64,000 nt of DNA from CAVUFH01 sp963740835 (lineage in GTDB: Bacteria; Actinomycetota; Acidimicrobiia; IMCC26256; PALSA-610): the NCBI GenBank assembly GCA_963740835.1, contig CAVUFH010000003.1, positions 806,001 through 870,000 of the forward strand. The letters are read 5' to 3'. Position 1 is the first letter of the stretch. Every line of letters begins with the position of its first letter. Both the position numbers and the translations under genes were made by a program. Shown here one piece after another: positions 43,427 through 52,809 of this stretch. The notes under the pieces were generated by a model. It made no database searches, was not told the DNA's origin, and saw only the letters and a list, made by a program, of their open reading frames with translations.

Positions 43427-44071
43427 GTGGACCCCAACCTCGCGGTCGCCACGGCGGTCGTCGTCGACGAGATGGCGCTCGCTCGCGCGGGCCTCGTGGC
43501 CACACTGCGTGGTCGAGGCGTCGACGTGATCGCGGAGACGCATGCGGCCCGGGAGGCGGTTCGGGTCGTGGCGATGGACGGATGCGACCTCGTGGTGCTC
43601 GGTGCGCCCGCAGATCTGGCCCTCGCGGAAGCGGCCCGCCGGCTCGCGGCGCTGCGCCCCGCGCCCCGGATCGTTGCCCTCGTCCCGCCTGCGCCGGACC
43701 ACCTCGTGGGCTACCTCGTCGCCCTCGGTGTCGCCGGCATCGTGCCCCGTACCGCGCCGGTCGAGGATGTCGAAGCCGCGATCGACGCCGCGGGCAAAGG
43801 TGTGCCCTACGTCGCGCCGGGCCTGCTCGGCGCGCTCTCGGGGACGATCCGACCTGCGCTCGGCGCAGTTGATGACCCGATGCTCTCACCCCGCGAGCGC
43901 GAAGTGCTCGTCTTGCTCGCCGAGGGGCGATCGAATCGGGAGATCGCGGCGACGATGGCGGTCACGGTGGCCACCGTGAAGACCCACCTGGTCCACGTCT
44001 ACGCCAAGCTCGGCGCGGGCAACCGCAACGAGGCCCTCGGCCGGGCGCTCGCCCGCGGTCTCCTGACGTAA
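43427..44071 (+). CDS. NarL/LuxR-type response regulator
   Basis: A 214-residue regulator. The receiver-like domain reads TAVVVDEMALARAGLVATLRGRGVDVIAETHAAREAVRVVAMDGCDLVVLGAP, with an aspartate in the phosphoacceptor region (CDLVVL), but the acidic pair is only DE and the usual lysine is replaced (GIVPRTAPVEDVEAAI), so phosphorylation may be lost. The C-terminal LuxR HTH is LSPREREVLVLLAEGRSNREIAATMAVTVATVKTHLVHVYAKLGAGNRNEAL. GGAGGG at 43412-43417 fits GTG 43427. No sensor kinase is adjacent. It is divergent from the sigma gene and 62 bases before FliW. Confidence 0.88.
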   Translation: MDPNLAVATAVVVDEMALARAGLVATLRGRGVDVIAETHAAREAVRVVAMDGCDLVVLGAPADLALAEAARRLAALRPAPRIVALVPPAPDHLVGYLVALGVAGIVPRTAPVEDVEAAIDAAGKGVPYVAPGLLGALSGTIRPALGAVDDPMLSPREREVLVLLAEGRSNREIAATMAVTVATVKTHLVHVYAKLGAGNRNEALGRALARGLLT

Positions 44072-44133
44072 TCAGTCGCTGCGGGACCCCGGCTCGCTCA
44101 GCTTCGCGAGCCGCCCGCCGATCCAGATCCTGC

Positions 44134-44559
44134 ATGATCGACATCGATTGCACGGGCGGGCCGTCGACGCTGTCCATCGAGATCACGTTTCCGGCCGGTC
44201 TTCCCGGCTTCCCCCACGCGCACGACTTCCAGCTCGCGCCAATCGGTGACGCGGAGACGCCATTCCTGCTGCTCACCGCCGTCGATGATCCGAGTGCTCG
44301 CTTCATCGTCGCGACACCGTGGTCGTTCTATCCCGAGTACGAGTTCCGTCTCGACGATGTCGAGGCCGAGCGGCTCGGTCTGCGCGAAGCGCGGGACGCG
44401 CTCGTGTTCTGCATGGTCACGCTGCGCGACAAGCCACATCACGCGACCGTCAACATGCTCGGGCCGATCGTCATCAACCGGCGGACGCTCGAAGCCGCGC
44501 AGGTCGTCGTGCCCGCGATCGGATACGGCACGCGCGCTCCGCTTGCGGTTGCGAGTTGA
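44134..44559 (+). CDS. fliW: Flagellar assembly factor FliW
   Basis: A 141-residue FliW homologue: IEITFPAGLPGFPHAHDFQLAPIGDAETPFLLLTAVDDPSARFIVATPWSFYPEYEFRLDD, then ALVFCMVTLRDKPHHATVNMLGPIVINRRTLEAAQVVV, matching the family's GLPGF, F..L.S.....FIV..P..F...Y, and N...P..I......QV pattern. FliW binds flagellin and, when free, binds CsrA and lifts its block on flagellin translation. Its adjacency to csrA, as in Bacillus, strongly supports the call. There is no flagellin gene in the window. Confidence 0.92.
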   Translation: MIDIDCTGGPSTLSIEITFPAGLPGFPHAHDFQLAPIGDAETPFLLLTAVDDPSARFIVATPWSFYPEYEFRLDDVEAERLGLREARDALVFCMVTLRDKPHHATVNMLGPIVINRRTLEAAQVVVPAIGYGTRAPLAVAS

Positions 44560-44660
44560 CCACGTTGCGCGCGTAGCGCGGAACGCACGCGCGGTTTTCG
44601 CTTGGCGGCCTATGCTGGCGCCGGCCACCACGGCGCGGCCTGCCACGGAGGGAGGACCCC

Positions 44661-44945
44661 GTGCTCGTGCTCACGAGGCGTGCGAATCAGAGCATCATGA
44701 TCGGACACGAGATCGTCGTGACCGTTCTTGAGGTGCGGGGAGACCAGGTTCGACTTGGGATCAAGGCGCCGCGCTCGATCGACGTGCACCGCGAAGAGAT
44801 CTTCGTGCAACTGCAGCAAGCGAACCGCGATGCGGTTCCGCAGTCGAACGACGCGCTGGAAACACTCGTCGACCTCTCACCGTCCGAGGACGACGACCAC
44901 GAAGCCGCGGCGAACGCACAGCCACGCGCCGAACAGCCGCGCTGA
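44661..44945 (+). CDS. csrA: Translational regulator CsrA with acidic tail
   Basis: A 94-residue CsrA: MLVLTRRANQSIMIGHEIVVTVLEVRGDQVRLGIKAPRSIDVHREEIFVQLQQAN, containing the conserved LTR start and the RLGI-AP-VHREE region whose arginine contacts GGA in mRNA. The classical protein is about 61-75 residues; here about 30 acidic, disordered residues (SPSEDDDHEAAANAQPRAEQ) follow, which may tune FliW or RNA binding. A very strong GGAGGGAGGA at 44647-44656 precedes GTG 44661. CsrA is uncommon in Actinomycetota and is found mainly in lineages with flagella. Confidence 0.95.
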   Translation: MLVLTRRANQSIMIGHEIVVTVLEVRGDQVRLGIKAPRSIDVHREEIFVQLQQANRDAVPQSNDALETLVDLSPSEDDDHEAAANAQPRAEQPR

Positions 44946-44970
44946 ACACCCGCGCTGAACAACCGCGCGC

Positions 44971-46101
44971 TCAGAACGAGCAGTCGGCGAGTGGCACCGC
45001 CGCGACCTCGAGCGCGTCGGCCACCGCCGCGTTCGGCACCGCGCCGCCGCACGTGTTGATCCCGAGCGCGAGCGCCGGGTCGGCGTCGGCCGCGCCCTTC
45101 GGACCCCGCGTCGCGAGCTCGATCGCGTAGGGCAACGTGGCGTTGGTCAGCGCGTAGGTCGATGTGTTCGGCACCGCTCCGGGCACGTTCCCGACGGCGT
45201 AGTGCAAGACGCCGTGCACCGAATACACGGGATCGGTGTGGGTTGTCTCCCGGATGTTCTCGATGCAGCCGCCCTGGTCGATGGCGCAATCGAGGATCAC
45301 CGCGGCCGGCTTCATGGTCTTGATCATGTCGTCGGTGACGAGCACCGGCGCCCGCCCACCGGGCACGAGCACTGCGCCGATCACGAGATCCGCGTCGGCG
45401 ACCGCCCGCGCCACTGCGCCGCGGTTGCTCGCGAGGGTCATGATCCGGCCCTGGTGGATCTGGTCGACCCAGCGGAGCCGGTCGAGGTTCTTGTCGAGCA
45501 GGAGCACCTCGGCTTCCATGCCCTGCGCGATCCATGCCGCGTTCCATCCGACGTTGCCCGCGCCGAGGACGACGACGCGCGCGGGTCGAACGCCGGGCGC
45601 GCCACCGAGCAGCACGCCACGGCCTCCGTGCGCGCGCTCGAGAAAGTGCGCGCCGATCTGGGGTGCCATGCGGCCTGCGACTTCGCTCATCGGTGCGAGC
45701 AACGGCAGTTGCCCGTTCGCGTGCTGCACCGTCTCGTACGCGATTCCGGTTGTCCCGGCGTCCAACAGCGCGCGCGCGACTTCCGGATACGCGGCGAGAT
45801 GCAAGTACGTGAAGAGCACGAGATCGCGGCGCAGGTGTGTGAACTCCTGCTGCTGCGGTTCCTTCACCTTGAGCACGAGCCCGGCGCGCGCCCACACGTG
45901 CTCGGCGCCCACGACGATCTCGGCGCCCGCCGCGCGGTAATCGTCGTCGGTGATGCCCGAGTGCGCGCCCGCGTCCTGTTCGATCAGCACCGGCACCGCG
46001 CGGTGTGTCAACTCGGAGACGCCGTCCGGGGTGATCGCGACGCGGTGCTCCTCGTCCTTGACCTCGCGCGGCACCCCGACGGTCAACAACGTTGCTCCCA
46101 C
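44971..46101 (-). CDS. ald: Alanine dehydrogenase
   Basis: A 376-residue NAD-dependent alanine dehydrogenase: TVGVPREVKDEEHRVAITPDGVSELTHRAVPVLIEQDAGAHSGITDDDY, catalytic lysine in LVLKVKEPQ, histidine in FTYLHLAAY, Rossmann loop RVVVLGAGNVGWNAAWIAQGMEAEVLLLDKN, and the late ILDCAIDQGGCIENIRETTHTDP. It interconverts L-alanine and pyruvate plus ammonia. Its start lies 22 bases after the Lrp-type regulator on the same strand, which likely controls it. In this cluster it may return alanine from an aminotransferase to pyruvate. Confidence 0.95.
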   Translation of the reverse strand: MGATLLTVGVPREVKDEEHRVAITPDGVSELTHRAVPVLIEQDAGAHSGITDDDYRAAGAEIVVGAEHVWARAGLVLKVKEPQQQEFTHLRRDLVLFTYLHLAAYPEVARALLDAGTTGIAYETVQHANGQLPLLAPMSEVAGRMAPQIGAHFLERAHGGRGVLLGGAPGVRPARVVVLGAGNVGWNAAWIAQGMEAEVLLLDKNLDRLRWVDQIHQGRIMTLASNRGAVARAVADADLVIGAVLVPGGRAPVLVTDDMIKTMKPAAVILDCAIDQGGCIENIRETTHTDPVYSVHGVLHYAVGNVPGAVPNTSTYALTNATLPYAIELATRGPKGAADADPALALGINTCGGAVPNAAVADALEVAAVPLADCSF

Positions 46102-46122
46102 GTCAGCGCGTTCCCCACGCGC

Positions 46123-46583
46123 CTACCGGGTTCCCCATGCATACGTCTGCTTGTGCAGTCGCAGGTACGTGTAGGTATCGGTGGTCCGTACGCCGGGAAT
46201 GCTCCGGATCTTGTCGTTGAGGATCGACAGCAGGTGCTCGTCGTCTTCGCACACGATCTCGAAGAGCAAGTCGTAGGAGCCCGACACGAACACGACGTAG
46301 TCGACCTCGGGGATGGCGGCCAGCGTGTCCGCGACGGCCTCGATGTCGCCCTCCGTCTTCACGCCGACCATGGCCTGGCGCCGGAAGCCGAGCCGCAGCG
46401 GGTCGGTGACGCCCACGATCTGCACCACGTTGCCCTCGATCAGGCGCTGGACCCGGGTCCGGACGGCGGCTTCGGACAGCCCGACCGCTGCCGCGATGCC
46501 CGTATACGAGCGCCGGCCGTCCTCCTGGAGCAATTCGACGATCGCCTTGTCGGGGTCGTCGAGCGCGTCGGGGGGCCGGCGTT

Positions 46584-46587
<4 letters not shown>
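46123..46587 (-). CDS. Lrp/AsnC family regulator
   Basis: A 154-residue protein. The HTH is DDPDKAIVELLQEDGRRSYTGIAAAVGLSEAAVRTRVQRLIEGNVVQIVGVTDP, and the RAM/AsnC effector domain follows (MVGVKTEGDIEAVADTLAAIPEVDYVVFVSGSYDLLFEIVCEDDEHLLSILNDKIRSIPGVRTTDTYTYL). Such proteins bind amino acids and control their catabolism. GTG 46587 overlaps the stop of the aminotransferase by four bases (GTGA), so the two are translationally coupled. The upstream open extension lies inside the aminotransferase and is not family sequence. Confidence 0.92.
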
Positions 46588-47939
<1,352 letters not shown>

Positions 47940-47953
47940 GGATATCCGATGCT

Positions 47954-49375
47954 CTAGTGCTTGATCATGATGTGTTTGATCTCGGTGTACGCCTCGATCG
48001 CGTAGATCGACATGTCCTTGCCGTAGCCGGACTGCTTGAAACCGCCGTGCGGGAGCTCGCTCACGATCGGGATGTGATCATTGATCCACACGGTTCCGAA
48101 CTGCAGCGCCTGGGCCATGCGCATCGCGCGGCCGACGTCACGGGTCCACACGCTCGCGGCGAGCCCGTAGTCGACGCCGTTCGCCCACGCGAGCGCCTCG
48201 GCCTCGTCGGTGACGCGCTGCACGGTGATCACCGGACCGAACACCTCGCGCTGCACGATCTCGCTGTCCTGGGCCGGGTTCACGACCACTGACGGTTCGT
48301 AGAAGAAGCCGGCGCCGTCGCGGGTGCGACCACCGGTGGTGACCTCCGCGCCCGCGCCCCGCGCCCGATCCACCATGCCTTCGACGCGCGCGAGCTGTTC
48401 GCCGGACACCACCGGCCCCATCGCGGTGGCGTCGTCGAGCGGGTCGCCGGTCACGATCTGCGAAACCGAGTCAGTGAGCGACGCGACGAAGTCGTCGAAC
48501 AGTCCGGGCCCGGCGAGCACGCGCGTCGGAGCGGTGCAGTCCTGGCCCGAGTTGTAGTAGCCGGTCTCGGTGAGCGTCGCGACGAGTGCTTCGAGGTCGG
48601 CGTCGTCGAAGACGATCACCGGTGCCTTGCCCCCGAGCTCGAGGTGCACGCGCTTCAACGAGTCGGCCGCGGCCCGGGCGATCGCCTTGCCGGTGGCGAC
48701 GTCACCGGTGAGCGAAACCATCGCGACGTCCGGGTGGGCGACGAGCGACGCGCCCGCGTGCTCGCCGTCGCCGGTGATCACGTTGAGGACGCCCGGCGGG
48801 AGGGTGTCCTGGGTGATCTCGGCCAGCCGCAGCGCGGTCAGCGGCGTCAGCTCCGACGGCTTGAGCACGACGGTGTTGCCGGCGGCCAGCGCGGGGCCGA
48901 GCTTCCAGGTGGCCATGTTCAGCGGGTAATTCCACGGAGCGATCGAGCCGACGACCCCGACGGGGTCCCGGCGGAGGAACGAAGTGTGGTCCTCCAGGTA
49001 TTCGCCCGCGGCCCGGCCCTCGAGAAAGCGGGCGCCGCTCGCGAAGAAGCGCCAGTTGTCGACGGTGAGGTCCATCTCGAAGTCGATGATCGAGCGGGGC
49101 TTGCCCACGTTGCGGATCTCGAGGTCGCAGATGGTGTCCATGTCGTCGGCGATGGCATCCGCGACCTTGGTGAGGATCTCGAAGCGCTGGCGCGGGGTCG
49201 TCCGGCTCCACGCGCCGAACGCCTCGGTCGCGGCCCCGACCGCCTCGTCGACGTCGTCGCTCGTGCTCGCGGCCACCTCGTCGAGCAGCTCGCCCGTGGC
49301 CGGGTTGCGCACCTCGTCGGTTTGGCCGGATTTGGCGGCGCGCCACGTGCCGCCGATGAAGTTCTCGCGTGCCAT
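47954..49375 (-). CDS. NAD-dependent aldehyde dehydrogenase (aminobutyraldehyde-type)
   Basis: A 473-residue ALDH. Motifs: GVVGSIAPWNYPLNMATWKLGPALAAGNTVVLKPSELTPLTAL, the general base in HLELGGKAPVIVF, catalytic Cys280 in YYNSGQDCTAPTR and the end INDHIPIVSELPHGGFKQSGYGKDMSIYAIEAYTEIKHIMIKH. PHGGFKQSGYGKDMS and GQDCTAPTR are the forms seen in gamma-aminobutyraldehyde and betaine-aldehyde dehydrogenases. The likely step is 4-aminobutanal to GABA. It is the first gene of the minus-strand unit and lies 14 bases upstream of the aminotransferase. Confidence 0.9.
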   Translation of the reverse strand: MARENFIGGTWRAAKSGQTDEVRNPATGELLDEVAASTSDDVDEAVGAATEAFGAWSRTTPRQRFEILTKVADAIADDMDTICDLEIRNVGKPRSIIDFEMDLTVDNWRFFASGARFLEGRAAGEYLEDHTSFLRRDPVGVVGSIAPWNYPLNMATWKLGPALAAGNTVVLKPSELTPLTALRLAEITQDTLPPGVLNVITGDGEHAGASLVAHPDVAMVSLTGDVATGKAIARAAADSLKRVHLELGGKAPVIVFDDADLEALVATLTETGYYNSGQDCTAPTRVLAGPGLFDDFVASLTDSVSQIVTGDPLDDATAMGPVVSGEQLARVEGMVDRARGAGAEVTTGGRTRDGAGFFYEPSVVVNPAQDSEIVQREVFGPVITVQRVTDEAEALAWANGVDYGLAASVWTRDVGRAMRMAQALQFGTVWINDHIPIVSELPHGGFKQSGYGKDMSIYAIEAYTEIKHIMIKH

Positions 49376-49534
49376 TCGGTCCTCCTCGCAATTCCACGAT
49401 GTTGGTCGCCAAGGGGGGTCCCAGGCAAGGGAATCCGCAACGAAACATGGCGTTCACAACGACTTCCTTGCGCCACAGCCTATCGGCGTGCAAGCGTTCC
49501 GGCCCGGGGAACGGCGCCCGCCGAGGCGCCCTGC

Positions 49535-50680
49535 GTGGGAGGTGATACGACGACGGACGACGTCATCCAACTGGAACGCGTGTCGAAGCGTTTCGGGCAG
49601 TTCGTGGCGGTCCACGACGCCGACTTCGGGATCGCCCGCGGCGAGTTCTTCGCCATGCTCGGACCGTCCGGCTGCGGGAAGACCACGACCCTGCGCATGA
49701 TCGCGGGCTTCGAGGCTCCCACCGAGGGCGAGATCCGCCTCGAAGGCAAAGATGTGTCGCGCGTCCCGCCCTACAAGCGGAACGTCAACACGGTGTTCCA
49801 GCACTACGCACTGTTCCCGAACATGTCGGTCTGGGACAACGTCGCCTTCGGACCGAAGTCGCGCAAGGTCGGCGGCGACGAGATCAAGCGCCGCGTCGGC
49901 GAACTGCTCGAGATCGTTCGCCTCTCCGACTTCGCACACCGCAAGCCGAACCAGCTGTCCGGCGGTCAGCAGCAACGGGTCGCGCTCGCCCGCGCGCTCG
50001 TCAACTACCCGAGCGCGTTGCTCCTCGACGAGCCGCTCGCCGCGCTCGACCTGAAGCTGCGCCAGGCGATGCAGCTCGAGCTGAAGCGCATCCAGCGCGA
50101 GGTCGGCATCACGTTCGTGTTCGTCACGCACGACCAAGAAGAGGCGCTCACGATGAGCGACCGCATCGCGGTGATGAACGAAGGGCGCGTCGAGCAGATC
50201 GGTGCCCCGCGCGAGATCTACGACGAACCGTCGTCGGTGTTCGTCGCGGGCTTCATCGGTGATGCCAACCTGTTCCAGGTCGCAGTGGTCGCGTGTGACG
50301 GCGACCTCGCGACCGTCGAGGTGTGTGGCGACCGGCTACCGATCCAGAACGGCGCCGCCGCGCGTGAGGGCGATGCGGCGACGCTGATGGTGCGGCCGGA
50401 GCGGGTGAGCGTGCTCATGAAGCAACCCGACAACGGGCACGTCGGGCTCACGTGCACTGTCAAGGACCTCGTGTTCCAGGGTCCGGTAGTGCGGGTCGCG
50501 CTGACAACTCGTGACGGTTCTGAGACAGTGGCCCATGTGGGGGCCGACGAGCAGCTGCCGATGCTGCGTCCGGGGGACCAGGTCTGGGTGGGTTGGGAGC
50601 GCGCCGCGGCTCGACTCCTCCCCGTCGGCCGGGTCGTCACGGCCGAAGATCTCGATGCACCGACCGGGGAGGTCACATGA
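49535..50680 (+). CDS. potA: Spermidine/putrescine ABC transporter ATPase
   Basis: About 381 residues: VIQLERVSKRFGQFVAVHDADFGIARGEFFAMLGPSGCGKTTTLRMIAGFEAPTEGEI (Walker A), VNTVFQHYALFPNMSVWDNVAFG, LSGGQQQRVALARALVNYPSALLLDEPLAALD and VTHDQEEALTMSDRIAVMNEGRVEQIGAPREIY. A TOBE domain of about 110 residues ends it. It energises import through the two permeases behind it. GTG 49535 is taken as start, but the perfect GGAGGTGA (49538-49545) lies inside it and is better placed for an ACG at 49550. The stop overlaps the potD-like ATG by four bases. Confidence 0.92.
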   Translation: MGGDTTTDDVIQLERVSKRFGQFVAVHDADFGIARGEFFAMLGPSGCGKTTTLRMIAGFEAPTEGEIRLEGKDVSRVPPYKRNVNTVFQHYALFPNMSVWDNVAFGPKSRKVGGDEIKRRVGELLEIVRLSDFAHRKPNQLSGGQQQRVALARALVNYPSALLLDEPLAALDLKLRQAMQLELKRIQREVGITFVFVTHDQEEALTMSDRIAVMNEGRVEQIGAPREIYDEPSSVFVAGFIGDANLFQVAVVACDGDLATVEVCGDRLPIQNGAAAREGDAATLMVRPERVSVLMKQPDNGHVGLTCTVKDLVFQGPVVRVALTTRDGSETVAHVGADEQLPMLRPGDQVWVGWERAAARLLPVGRVVTAEDLDAPTGEVT

Positions 50681-51867
50681 AGTCCCGTCAGCGGAACCAG
50701 CTCATCGCGGCTGGCCTGAGTCGCCGGAAGTTCCTCGAGCGGGCGGGTCTGGCCACGGGTGCGGTGTTGCTCGCGCCGGCGATCCTCGCGGCATGCGGCG
50801 GCGATGACGACGACAGCTCCAGCAGCGGGGGGAGCAGCGGCGGCGGTGGCGGCAGCAAGGACCTGAAGGTCTCGAACTGGACCGGCTACATGACGGACCA
50901 GAGCCTGAAAGATTTCGAGAAAACGACCGGCATCAGCGTCGACTACGCCGAGGACATCAACGACAACAACGAGTACTTCACGAAGATCCGGCCCAACCTG
51001 TCGAAGGGCAAGGGGACCGGCCGTGACTCGATGGTGCTCACCGACTGGATGGCGAGCCGGCTCATCAACCAGGTCGACCCGCCGTGGGTGCAGCCGCTCG
51101 ACACCGCGAAGTTCCCGAATCAGAAGAACCTCATCCCCGCGCTGCAGAACGTGGACTGGGACCCGACGCGCAAGTACAGCGCGCCGTGGGCCACCGGCAT
51201 GACCGGCATCGCGTACAACATCAAGACGACGGGCAAGGAGATCACGTCGATCGACGAGTTCCTCGCCGCGAACGGCACGAAGACGGTGCTCACCGAGATG
51301 CGCGACACCGTCGGCCTCTTCATGCTCGCCGGTGGCATCGATGCGACGAAGCCGACGTACGCGCAGGCCGGCCCCGCGTTCGATGCGCTGTCGAAGGCGG
51401 TGAACGACGGGAAGATCGATGGTTTCAACGGCAACGAGTATGTGAACGACCTCGGTGCCGGGAACCTCGCCGCCGCGTTCGCGTGGTCCGGTGACGTCGC
51501 GCAGATCACGCTCGACAACCCGGACGTGCGCTTCGCGATCCCGGACTCCGGCGGCATGCTCTGGTCCGACAACTTCCTGATCCCGATCGGCACCGACAAG
51601 GCCGACCTCGCGACCGAGTGGATCAACTTCTTCTACGACCCGAAGAACGCGGCCGTGCTCACCGCCGGGATTCAGTACGTCTCACCCGTCGCCGGCACCG
51701 GTGAAGCACTGACGGCGATGGGGGGCGACGCGGCGAAGCTCGTCGAGAACCCGCTCGTCGTCCCGACACCCGAGTTCCTCGCGCAACTGAACGTCTTCGG
51801 CACGCTCGACGCGGCCGAGGAAGAGAAGTTCGACAAGCGGTTCTCCGAGATCCTCGGCGCGGGCTGA
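50677..51867 (+). CDS. potD: Polyamine ABC transporter binding lipoprotein (Tat type)
   Basis: A 396-residue binding protein. SRRKFLERAG (residues 15-24) is a twin-arginine motif, followed by a hydrophobic stretch and the lipobox LAAC with Cys40, so it is exported folded and lipid-anchored. A Ser/Gly linker precedes the type 2 fold: KVSNWTGYMTDQSLKDFEKTTGISVDYAEDINDNNEYFTKIRPNL, WATGMTGIAYNIKTTGKEITSIDEFLA and SDNFLIPIGTDKADLATEWINFFYDP. The PotD/PotF family binds putrescine or spermidine in the periplasm-like space. ATG 50677 overlaps the ATPase stop. Confidence 0.92.
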   Translation: MKSRQRNQLIAAGLSRRKFLERAGLATGAVLLAPAILAACGGDDDDSSSSGGSSGGGGGSKDLKVSNWTGYMTDQSLKDFEKTTGISVDYAEDINDNNEYFTKIRPNLSKGKGTGRDSMVLTDWMASRLINQVDPPWVQPLDTAKFPNQKNLIPALQNVDWDPTRKYSAPWATGMTGIAYNIKTTGKEITSIDEFLAANGTKTVLTEMRDTVGLFMLAGGIDATKPTYAQAGPAFDALSKAVNDGKIDGFNGNEYVNDLGAGNLAAAFAWSGDVAQITLDNPDVRFAIPDSGGMLWSDNFLIPIGTDKADLATEWINFFYDPKNAAVLTAGIQYVSPVAGTGEALTAMGGDAAKLVENPLVVPTPEFLAQLNVFGTLDAAEEEKFDKRFSEILGAG

Positions 51868-51879
51868 TCCGAGGGACGA

Positions 51880-52809
51880 GTGGCCACTGCGGTCGCACCT
51901 CCCGAAGAAAAGGCGGAACCGTCGAAGTCGCGCGCGACGATCGTCGAACGCGACGATCAAGGGAAGCGGTCGGGTGGCGTGACGCCGTGGCTGCTGCTCG
52001 CGCCGGGGATCATCTTCCTGCTCCTGTTCTTCTTCGTTCCGCTCTACACGCTGTTCCGGATGTCGTTGTCTGAGCGCACCGACCGCTTCTCCGACCCGAC
52101 GTTCAACTGGCACTGGGCGAACTACGGCGACGCGTTCTCACAATTCGGCGACCAGTTCTACCGGTCGTTCGCCTACGCGGCCGCGGCCACCCTGCTCGCG
52201 CTGGCGATCGGGTACCCGCTCGCGTACGTGATCGCGTTCCGCGGCGGCCGCTTCCGGAACGTGCTGCTCGGACTGGTCGTGATCCCGTTCTTCACGAACT
52301 TCCTGATCCGCACACTCGCGTGGCGGACGATCCTCGGCGAGCAGAGCTGGCTCACGAGCGTGCTCCGCAGCGTCGGGGTCCTCGGCGCGTCGGACACCTT
52401 CCTTCGCACCCCGATCGCGGTCATCGGCGGGCTCACCTACAACTTCCTGCCGTTCATGGTCCTGCCGATCTATGTCGCGCTCGAGAAGATCGATCCGGGC
52501 CTCGTCGACGCGGCGCGTGACCTGTACTCGACGACCTGGCGTGCGTTCCGCAAGATCGTGTTCCCGATGTCGTTGCCTGGAGTGTTCGCGGGCAGCCTGC
52601 TCGTGTTCATCCCCGCAGCCGGCGACTTCGTGAACGCGTACTACCTGGGCAACGCGCACACCACGATGATCGGGAGCGTCGTTCAGGACCAGTTCCTCGT
52701 GCAGGGCGACTATCCCGTCGCCGCCGCGCTCTCGTTCGTGTTCATGGGCATCGTCATGGTGCTGGTGACGCTCTACGCGCGTGTCCTCGGCACCGAGGAC
52801 CTCACGTGA
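51880..52809 (+). CDS. potB: Polyamine ABC transporter permease, PotB-type
   Basis: A 309-residue permease with six predicted helices after a cytosolic leader of about 35 residues (PPEEKAEPSKSRATIVERDDQGKRSGG): LLLAPGIIFLLLFFFVPLYTLFRMSL, YAAAATLLALAIGYPLAYVIAF, VLLGLVVIPFFTNFLIRTLAWRTIL, VIGGLTYNFLPFMVLPIYVALE, FAGSLLVFIPAAGDFVNAYYLG and ALSFVFMGIVMVLVTLYARVLG. The ATPase-contact loop is VDAARDLYSTTWRAFRKIVFPMSLPGV. GTG 51880 lies 12 bases beyond the binding-protein stop; GTGA overlap joins it to the next gene. Confidence 0.92.
   Translation: MATAVAPPEEKAEPSKSRATIVERDDQGKRSGGVTPWLLLAPGIIFLLLFFFVPLYTLFRMSLSERTDRFSDPTFNWHWANYGDAFSQFGDQFYRSFAYAAAATLLALAIGYPLAYVIAFRGGRFRNVLLGLVVIPFFTNFLIRTLAWRTILGEQSWLTSVLRSVGVLGASDTFLRTPIAVIGGLTYNFLPFMVLPIYVALEKIDPGLVDAARDLYSTTWRAFRKIVFPMSLPGVFAGSLLVFIPAAGDFVNAYYLGNAHTTMIGSVVQDQFLVQGDYPVAAALSFVFMGIVMVLVTLYARVLGTEDLT

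Noticed and set aside
44098..44124. A possible sigma-28 promoter before fliW (TCAG, 15 bases, GCCGATCC)
   Set aside because: Only the GCCGAT part fits TAAA-N15-GCCGATAA; the upstream element is poor, and such a match is expected by chance in this composition.
48644..49535. A long open frame upstream of and continuous with potA
   Set aside because: It is antisense to the aldehyde dehydrogenase, which has all its catalytic motifs; the ATPase homology begins only after 49535.
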